NCBI GenBank assembly: GCA_038363925.1
Contig: JAQQWL010000011.1
Coordinates: 1,798,001 to 1,862,000, forward strand
Length of the DNA: 64,000 nt
DNA from: Apiospora phragmitis
Taxonomy: Eukaryota > Ascomycota > Sordariomycetes > Amphisphaeriales > Apiosporaceae
Direction of reading: 5' to 3'
Part shown: one piece after another, positions 56,765 to 64,000 of the stretch
How positions within the stretch are numbered: position 1 is the stretch's first letter
Layout of the letters: each line of letters opens with the position of its first letter
The notes under the pieces: generated by a model
What the model saw: only the letters and a program-made list of their open reading frames with translations
Databases searched by the model: none
Told to the model about the DNA's origin: nothing
Made by a program: the position numbers and the translations under genes

Positions 56765-59045
56765 ATGGCACAGAAAAGGCCGCCGAAACGGCGGAAGCAA
56801 GAATGGAAATGAGAATGGGCTCATCAATATTGGTGGTAGAATGGTTGATTTTGGTTTCAATAAAGTAAAAAATCAACCAGCAGCAGCACCACAACCACCA
56901 CCAACCCCAAACAGGAGGAGCAGCAAAAGCAGCAGGTGGAGGAGCCAAAGGTCGACAAGACAAAGCAAGATGGAACCAACACGAAGAAACGCAACGGTGG
57001 CAGATCCAAAGTCCAGGACACGCCGTTGCTGAAGGCGCGCAAAGCGTTGCCCATCTGGGCTCATCAGAGGGAGATTCTCTCGAGTATCGGAGGCAATCAA
57101 GATGTGCTCATGATCATGGGAGAGACCGGTTCCGGAAAGAGTACCCCAAGTGCCGCAGTTCCTTTGCAACGAGAATTGGTGCCGTCGGAAGAAGGTCAAA
57201 CTCGACGGGCAAAGTGATCCCGTAAACGTGGGTGGGATGATTGCAATCACCCAACCGCGACGAGTCGCAGCTACCACTTTGGCCAACCGAGTGGCCCGCG
57301 AGATGGGTACACCTCTTGCGCCAGGTATCAAGGAAGGCTCCGTCGGTTACTCGGTGCGATTTGATCATAACGTACCTCGGGGCACCAAGATCAAGTTCCT
57401 TACCGAAGGTATGCTCCTACAGGAGCTTTTGCGCGACCCCAATCTACGGCAATATAGCGCTGTCGTTGTCGACGAAATCCACGAGAGGAGCGTTGACGTA
57501 GACATGATTGCCGGTTTCCTCAAGCAGATCGTGGCTGGAAACAAGGAGGGGCGTGGAGGAATCCCTTTGAAGGTCGTCATCATGAGCGCAACGGCAGATG
57601 TCGAACGAATACAAGAGTTTTTTGACTCGTCCGAATCCAAGCAGTCTGTACAGCTTCTTCGGATCAAGGGACGCCAGTATCCGGTCGAAATCAAGCACAC
57701 AGAACGACCTGTACCCAATATTCGAGACGCGCTTTACAAGCAGATTACTCAGATCCACGAGGGAGAGCCACTTCCAGGAGATATTCTCGCTTTTCTGAGT
57801 GGACAAGAAGATATCGAGGCTCTGCAGCGACTAATAGAAGACCATGGCGCCAGTCTTGCTTCCAACGTCCCCAAGCTCTTGCCATGCCCTTTGTATGGGC
57901 AATTATCGATGCAAGCACAACAGGCTGCATTCCGACCGGCTCCAAAATTTACACGCAAGGTCATTTTGTCAACCAATATTGCTGAGACCTCCGTTACTGT
58001 TCCTGGGGTTCGCTTTGTTATTGATTCTGGGAAAGCCAAAGTCAAGCAGTTCCGCTCACGTTTGGGCATGGAATCTCTGCTCGTCAAGCCCATCTCAAAA
58101 TCGTCAGCCACCCAGAGAACAGGTCGCGCTGGTCGTGAAGGGCCCGGAAAATGCTTCAGGCTGTTCACGGCAGAAGCTTACGAATCACTCAGCGAAGCTG
58201 ATCTCCCCGAAATTCTACGGAATGACGTTCTTGGAGCAATCCTCACCATGAAGGCCCGCGGTATCAACGACGTTTTCTCTTTCCCTTTGATGGACTTTCC
58301 TGATATCGACTCGGTTGAAAAGGCGCTAGTGCAGCTCCATTTTCTGGATGCGATAGCCGACGACGGATCAATCACTGACATTGGCCGAAAACTCGCTCTG
58401 TTTCCCGTGTCAGCACAATACGGAAGAGTGTTGCTGGCAGCTTGCGAACCGCAATATGACTGCCTTCTAGAAGTGATTGATATCATTTCCTGCATCACTT
58501 CGGGCGAGAGCATATTCTACCAGTTGCAGATGGAGGAGGAGCGCGAGGAGACTGAGGAGCTTCGTAAGGAGCTCTATCGTCGTGAGGGTGACATTCTCAC
58601 ATATCTTACTGCAATGCAACGATATACGGCGGAACACGCCGACCGCGTCGAGTGGTGTAAGAAGCGCAAAATCAACCTACGCAACATGAAGCAGGCCCTC
58701 AACATCCGCACCCAGCTCCGAGGCATGTGCTTGAAGGAGAAACTGCTGAAGGAGAAGCCGCTGCCTGACCCCCAGCCCTTCGAGCCCCTATCCCCGGAGA
58801 AAGCCGAGGCCTTGCTGAAATGCTTTCTCACTGGCTTTGTCACCAAGTGTGCTCTTCTTGCGCCGGACAGCAGCTACGTGACAACGCACGGAAAGCACCT
58901 GGTCGCTATCCATCCCTCCAGTGTGCTGCATGGACAGAAAAAGGAGGCTATTGTGTTTTTGGAGCATGTGTTTACGCAGAAGAATTACGCCAAAAAGGTC
59001 AGCGCTATCCAAGCGGACTGGATTATTCAGGCCTTGACCAAGTAG
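56765..59045 (+). CDS. DHR2-like DEAH-box RNA helicase (several frame breaks)
   Basis: Probably 759 residues in one exon from ATG 56765 if three single-base corrections are accepted. The helicase core from about 57040 is certain: Walker A 'GETGSGKST', 'TQPRRVAA', 'VVDEIHERSVDVD' (DEIH box), 'MSATADVERI', 'FLSGQEDIEAL', 'STNIAETSVTVPG' and 'QRTGRAGREGPGKCFRLFT', followed by the DEAH/RHA accessory and OB-fold regions. Length and order fit Dhr2, a nucleolar ribosome-biogenesis helicase, or the related DHX33 group. One extra C in the run 57144-57147 splits 'GSGKST' from 'QVPQFL', a highly conserved junction. Upstream, an extra base before 56810 and a missing C in 56905-56908 would link the start to 'NKVKNQPAAAPQPPP' and 'KQEEQQKQQVEEPK'; these two are less certain. 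Confidence 0.87.
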
Positions 59046-59282
59046 CAGGTAAATGGGATAAGGTATTAGTAGAAGTTACAAGTCCGTTTGATACATTGAA
59101 TTTATTACAAGGGTGATAGCTAGCCGTTCGTGGGTTCATATCTCACCCTGACCGCACCGGCGCGAAGTTCGAGGGCCATATTTTGTCGTGTAGAAACCAT
59201 CGTAGTCCTATAAATGCATGAAGGCGAACACACAGTTCAGCTCGAACTGCATCCACAAGTCACTACGCTCTCATATGCCCTT

Positions 59283-59896
59283 CTACTGCCCATCGTCACT
59301 CTCGCTCTGTTTCTTTATGGCCATCATCAGTTCATACATCTGCCCGATTTGCTGGTCTGTCCTCCGGAGACCAATCAAATTCATTAGCAAAACGATGATC
59401 GAATCTTTAGATAGATAGGAAGAAGGAGATACTCGAACAAAGGAAGGACTTACCGCTCATCTTCTCCACCTTGGCCGGATCGATCTTCTCACCCTTCCAG
59501 GCCTCGCCTTCGACCTTTTGTGCGTAGAGTTGCCACTCCGTCAGGAATCCTATCTGTATATATACCATATCATATTAGTATTCTCCTCCAGCTTCGCACA
59601 TGCTCTCTCTCTCTCTCTCGGGGTTGTGTGATGTGGTTTTGGGGGCGGGGGGAAGCGGGGTTATTTACCATATGTGCCGGGTTGTCCACGTTCCGGTGCG
59701 CCCGGAACTCGGCCTTGATGTACTCGTCGCCCAGGACCCGCATCTCCGAGGGGAGGTGCTTCCGGTGCGCGCGCAGCAGGCGGCGGTACAGGGGGATGGG
59801 CGGCAGCAGGGCCATCATGGGCGCGGGCCTCAGGGCGTTGCCGGCGCCGCCGGCGGCCGAGGCGGCTTGGGCGAGGGTCCGTATTGATGGCCTCAT
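59283..59896 (-). CDS. SDH7: Succinate dehydrogenase assembly factor 3
   Basis: Three exons: 59669-59896, 59454-59553 and 59283-59356; 133 residues. SDHAF3 (yeast Sdh7/Acn9) is a mitochondrial matrix LYR-motif protein that helps the iron-sulfur subunit of succinate dehydrogenase mature. Hallmarks are '[18 protein letters not shown]' (LYR motif), '[19 protein letters not shown]', '[16 protein letters not shown]', and '[16 protein letters not shown]' at the end. The first 30 residues ('[17 protein letters not shown]') look like a mitochondrial presequence. Exon borders restore the family sequence without gaps. Intron 1 contains a (TC)n tract. Confidence 0.93.
59603..59619. repeat. (TC)n simple repeat in SDH assembly factor intron 1
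   Basis: Eight to nine TC units inside the first intron, potentially length-variable. Confidence 0.7.
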
Positions 59897-60364
59897 CTTT
59901 GCGCTTGTGAGTTTGGGCCTGGGTAATGGTGAAATTTATATTTATATGTATGACGATATGGCTCTGGTTAGGCGCACAGGTAGGTTTGGTTTATACGACT
60001 TAATTATTGGATGTTTCTCTCTCATGCATGAGACCCCGTACGGCGTGTAACAATCATATGCTACGAATGGATGAGATCAGCATGTTTTCGGCCATTCAGC
60101 GTTCGAGTGGGTCAAGCCCGGCACAGTGTTTCCCTCTATTAGCATTCTACGCACACACTGTAACACCATCGATATTCGTGGGTCGATGCAATTGGCATCT
60201 TTCTCTAATAATTGTTGCATGGTAAAGTACAAAAAGTCCATCGCTATCTTACGTGTATCTCGTAACAAGGTATCTATCTACTCGTGTCATTCCTTCCGGC
60301 ACGGGGAAATTCATCAAACAATGATGCGCCATTACTCCCCGTTGTGGCATATTTATCTCCTCGT
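59897..60364. other. Intergenic interval, SDH assembly factor / hydrophobin 3' side
   Basis: About 0.5 kb with promoter of the assembly factor and 3' UTR of the hydrophobin. No gene is seen. Confidence 0.55.
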
Positions 60365-60866
60365 TCAACCCTGAACGCCGGCAGGCGTCTGGCACAGGAC
60401 ACCGAGTCCAAGCTGATGGGCTGTGTTAATGCATTGATCTCTAGCTAGTACGAGCGTCACGAAGGGGAGGAGGATGGGGGGGGACTCACGATAGGCAGGA
60501 CGCAGCAGCGAGCGCGCTGGCCGATAGCGGAGCATACTTCGCTGAACTCATCGGCAGTCTCGAACGCATCGGGAGCTGTGGGCGAATGAAAGCAAGTTAG
60601 TGGGTGCGTCTTTACTCCTGCAACACGGTCCGCTCTCATACAAGCGAGTATGAAGTATGGGGAGGAGGGTCTGGGTGGGAAAGTCACTCACGCGAGCCGC
60701 AGTCCAGATCAGCAACGCCGAGGACGTCGGTAGCGCAGCACTGTTGGCTGCCGTACAGGCCCGTGCAAGGGACGTATGCTTGGCGGGAGTCGAGAGCCTG
60801 CTCAGCGGCCGGGGCGGCGAGGGCAAGGCCAGCGAAGGCAGTGGCGGCGACAGCGAAGAACTTCAT
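60365..60866 (-). CDS. Class II hydrophobin
   Basis: Three exons: 60692-60866, 60490-60575 and 60365-60412 (48 nt); 102 residues. Hydrophobins are small secreted surface-active proteins that coat aerial hyphae and spores. A signal peptide ('MKFFAVAATAFAGLALAAP') is followed by the class II pattern of eight Cys: 'YVPCTGLYGSQQCCATDVLG' with C1-C3, 'VADLDC' C4, 'EVCSAIG' C5, 'RARCCVLPI' C6-C7 and 'LGLGVLCQTPAGVQ' C8 in the short third exon. Both introns fall where class II genes usually have them. A good TATA box lies about 120 nt upstream. It is a lone copy here with no secretion or surface-gene neighbours. Confidence 0.94.
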
Positions 60867-62838
60867 TGTGATGTTGAACTGGGGGTTTTTGGGCTGGGCA
60901 AATGATTTTGTTGATGTTGGTTCTTCGGGTCGCTGATGTCTCCCTCGATATCAACAGGACTGGGAATCTGGGCTGAGATCTGGGTTTTATATATACACTG
61001 CACAGCTTCCACACCCCCGTCTGTTAGGAGCCCAGCTTCAGCTTGGCGATTGGCGTCAGTAATTAGAAAATGCATGCAAACACAACACCACCCGTTTCCC
61101 CGGGTATGAAGGCAAGATCGATCGACTATCATAGGGAGGCTCATTGGCTCGGCCGGTCATGCATACCGGTAGGGTACGGCCGTTGTCACATTGCCGGGAC
61201 CTGTGCGCTCGGAGCTGAGAGCCCGATTAAGGAAGGGTTGAGATAACGATGGTGTGTTTACGCGCCCGGAGAGGTATGACTTCATCGAATTTCGCCTTTT
61301 TATTGCATACCTGTTTTTTTTCGAGATCATTCCCCCCTATTCATATGGTACGATAGATCGATGACTGACGAGGAGGAGGCCATGTTGTCTTGGCCTACGA
61401 TGATCGATGATAGTAGCGCGCGCTCGGTCGTGGCGGAGAGAATGCCCCTGGGCAGCGAAAATCCGGTACCATGCACCGGCTATGTACATAAATGTGTTTC
61501 CAAGCGCATGAATATCAATTACACGATCCATTTTACCCCTATCCCAACGGTTCGCCCAGCGATGCTACCTGCTTCAGCCTCCACGAACAGGAAGAGCGTA
61601 GCTGCGTACGTACTTTAACATAGCATGGTCACACTTGCAATTGCACTTGCAACTGCTAAAAATGCTCGCCGACTCGAGGGCGCCGGCGTCACCTATATAA
61701 TACGATCGCATATCGGCAGGGGTATCCGTCAATAGCGGCTCCGGGACGACGAGTTAACTGAATCTGGCCTGCCCGATGCTACATTCGTGAAGTCGACTCG
61801 GTCGACAACCAGGTTTTGCTATACCTACTCTTATTCTGCCCTTCTTAGCAATTCGATCCATGGCAATTGTACGTGCATGCAGCTGTTGGTGGCGTGCGCA
61901 TCATCACGCCCGGCCCATGCGTCACATCTGCAAAGTACAGACGGAGCTGAATGCAACGGCCATAACGTTTGTAGTGGCTTGCCGTAATTCTATCGAAGAA
62001 TGACAGGGACCAACCATAGGGTAATTACCATGTATGGAGCCTTGGGTCAAGCCCAGCTAATAAGAAGAGAGATATGTAGCGATGTACGTCAGATACGGGA
62101 TCAAACATCTGATATGAGGCTCTGGGACCAGACATAGGGAGATTGTTGCACCATCTCTAGGCTCCAAGTGGCTACCTACCTAGATCACGCGTACATGCAA
62201 CTCATCAGCCTGCTTAGAGGCTGACCAACCCTCGTTATTGGTCCGTCGGTCGGCTCCCAGCAGAGCCAATGAGACAGGGAGCTGTCCGCCCCCCTCTTGA
62301 CGAGAGCTGAATGTATAGACAACGAGTGCTTGTGTGTAAAACGCCACTGCATACTAGATAGGCGGATCGTCGGTAATGAAAGCCGAAAGTGTAGCACAAC
62401 ACATGCACGTAGTCGGGTCTATCCATGCCATGCCTGGGTGGCAAGCATACTGTATTATGATATGTGGCGGTCTAAAAAGAGTAAGCTGAGGTTTGATACC
62501 AGCATTACCTTATGATGGGGTCGGCTAACGACGGCACACATATTATACAACATGAGCAGTTTGTGTGTCACCAAGCATAGTCCTACGTTGTTGAGCAACA
62601 ACAGAAGTCAGCCTGCCAATCTCCCCCAAAGATTCTGGGGGTAGAAAGGGCATCAACTCGGAGGATCAGGAGAGAGGGGGGTTCGGGTCATCAGGTCGTT
62701 ATGTATTGCGAAATCGTGCTACCTTACGCCTATTTGCTAATGATATGGAGTGTAACCACCAACACCATCGCTCCTAATTTCATCGTCAACCCGACCGTAT
62801 ATGTACTTATGCAATGTAAGCAGTAATCTATGTACAAA
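60867..62838. other. Intergenic interval, hydrophobin promoter to monooxygenase 3' end
   Basis: About 2 kb. The left part is the hydrophobin promoter. Short frames at 61361-61618, 61787-61987 and 62297-62515 have no domain. No RNA gene or mobile element was recognised. Confidence 0.55.
60985..60995 (-). promoter_or_regulatory. TATA box of the hydrophobin gene
   Basis: TATATATAAAA on the minus strand, about 120 nt 5' of the hydrophobin ATG, consistent with a strongly expressed gene. Confidence 0.6.
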
Positions 62839-64000
62839 TCAAAGCTTGTCCGGCTCGTCAAGATACCACGCCGAGTCGAACCCGGGGTCCAGCTCCTTGG
62901 CAGAGAACCCGTTGCCCAGGTAGGCGAACCGGTTCTGCGAAGGGCTGTCGTAGACGTAGTCCCAGTCCTCGCCGCGGACCTGCTCCAGCATGTGGAAGAA
63001 GTGGAGGCGGCTGCCCGGGTGGAGGGCGGTGACGGGCCCGTCCGCCCGGCCGTTCTTGAACCAGGACCGGCCCGACGACTGCCAGGCCGTCCGCGGCATG
63101 AACGCGGCGATGTGCTGGTTGTAGTCGTCCACGGCGGCGTCGGAGGGCGCGATGGCCTTGATGCCCTCCTTCTGGCATTTGAGGATGACCTTGGTGATGT
63201 ACTTGGCGATGTGCTCGGTCAGTGTGAAGACGCTTCCGTGTCCGATAGGGCCGTTCGGGCCGAGGAAAGCTTGGTGGTTGTGTTAGCTGTAAACCGTTCC
63301 GCAGACAAATCTGATCTTGACGTCGGGCTACTCACTGAAGTAATTGGGAACACCTGGAAGAGCACAGGACATGTACGCTTTCGGAGTTTCCGTCCGCAGC
63401 CGGTCCTGGAGGTTGCCGGATCTCCCCACAACCGGAAACCGGGGGCAGAACGAGTTGTCAAAGCCTGTAGCACAGATGATGGCGTCTACCTTGACCACTT
63501 CTCCGGTGTTCAGCTGGATGCCCTCGGGCACTATACTGGATATGTTGTTATGGAGTAACTCGACGTTTGGGGCTCGCAAGGACTCGAGATAGCCTGGTGC
63601 AGGCGTGATTCTTCGCGTTCCAAGGGGGAACTTGGGTATTAGCGTTTCGCATAGCTGTTTGTCGCCGCCAAGACATGCTGTCATATACTGCACGACTTTC
63701 TCGGTCGAGAAAGCCTGCATCTTTCCCCCGTTCAGCACCTGGAGTTTATTATGTTAGGATGGATGCGGCAAGCAATTCCAAAACGGGGATGGTCGTCCTT
63801 ACGATTGGGAACGCTCCGTTGATGTCCTTCTCCACGGCCTTGACGAAATGTTTGTAGAGCTCAAGTTGCGATTTGAACTTCTCGATCTGAGCCTGGCTAA
63901 AGTTTTCCTTGTCGTCCATCTCGATCTGCCCCAGGACGGCCTTCGCAGGGCCTCCCATGACTTTCATAGTCATGATTCGTGGCGGAATGATCCACGTGGG
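62839..64000 (-). CDS. Flavin-containing (Baeyer-Villiger-like) monooxygenase, 3' part
   Basis: Three exons visible: 63803 to the right edge, 63336-63738 and 62839-63269; 343 residues of the C-terminal part, with the FAD-binding N-terminus outside the window. Motifs include 'TWIIPPRIM', 'LGTRRITPAPGYLESL', 'NVELLHNNISSIVPEGI' and 'DAIICATGFDNSF' (the ATG-x-D/Y motif common to FMO and BVMO families), then 'NYFTFLGPNGPIGHGS' and a helical end 'WYLDEPDKL'. The class oxidises ketones or heteroatom substrates with NADPH and FAD. The substrate is unknown and the protein could also be a sterigmatocystin StcW-like enzyme by family resemblance. Splice phases agree and no frame break is seen. Confidence 0.85.

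Noticed and set aside
2305..59045. Programmed ribosomal frameshifting as cause of the frame breaks
   Set aside because: No common slippery heptamer or pseudoknot, both directions occur, and the affected genes do not use frameshifting in other fungi.
62830..63558. 242-codon plus-strand frame at the right end
   Set aside because: Antisense shadow of the monooxygenase, caused by GC-rich codon use.
1..64000. tRNA, rRNA, CRISPR or intact transposon genes
   Set aside because: I looked for TTCGA/TTCAA T-loops with matching stems, regular repeats and transposase or integrase motifs, and found none that I could support by eye; a covariance-model scan would be decisive.

Overview
This window is nuclear DNA of a filamentous ascomycete (Pezizomycotina), most likely a Sordariomycete. 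The evidence is short GT-AG introns (about 50-110 nt) with CTAAC/CTGAC-like branch sites, a Zn2Cys6 regulator, a class II hydrophobin, HxB-type molybdenum cofactor sulfurase, CHORD-CS, verprolin and vezatin-like proteins, and an AT-rich block that looks like a RIP-mutated repeat relic. There are no bacterial operons, CRISPR arrays, phage genes or intact transposons. The species is not identifiable from sequence alone.

Layout, left to right: the 5' end of an arrestin-domain gene (minus, cut by the left edge); CDC6 (minus) divergent from molybdenum cofactor sulfurase (plus); a Zn2Cys6 transcription factor; a small unknown gene; a cytochrome P450; a HpcH/HpaI-type aldolase; a glutaredoxin-like gene (minus) divergent from a CHORD-CS gene; a gene-poor stretch with the AT-rich relic (about 21.4-21.9 kb); a four-TM protein (minus); a mitochondrial membrane protein (minus); verprolin (plus); a 934-residue protein of unknown function (minus); NOP14 (minus) divergent from dUTPase (plus); pyridoxal kinase, PCNA and a vezatin-like protein (all minus); EMC6 (plus); a GTPBP1-like GTPase (minus); a Sec9/SNAP-25-type SNARE (plus); a DHR2-like DEAH helicase (plus); SDH assembly factor 3 (minus); a class II hydrophobin (minus); and the 3' part of a flavin monooxygenase (minus, cut by the right edge).

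Most genes are single-copy housekeeping genes that do not form a pathway cluster. The one functional theme is S phase: CDC6 (origin licensing), PCNA (processivity clamp) and dUTPase (nucleotide sanitation) lie within 40 kb, and each has an ACGCGT (MCB-type) site in or beside its likely promoter.

The most important caution is the number of single-base frame breaks. About fourteen are needed to read ten genes in full, mostly in short G, C, A or T runs, and they are split about evenly between extra and missing bases. Conserved protein sequence continues in the new frame each time, and the corrected coding length is divisible by three in every case. This pattern points to assembly or consensus indel errors, not to ten pseudogenes. 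I did not find a convincing new biological system. The best leads are the uncharacterised 934-residue protein, the 10-nt microexon in pyridoxal kinase, the in-frame stop-less intron of NOP14, the two-start dUTPase and the S-phase promoter sites. Exon boundaries were inferred by eye from splice motifs and protein family continuity.
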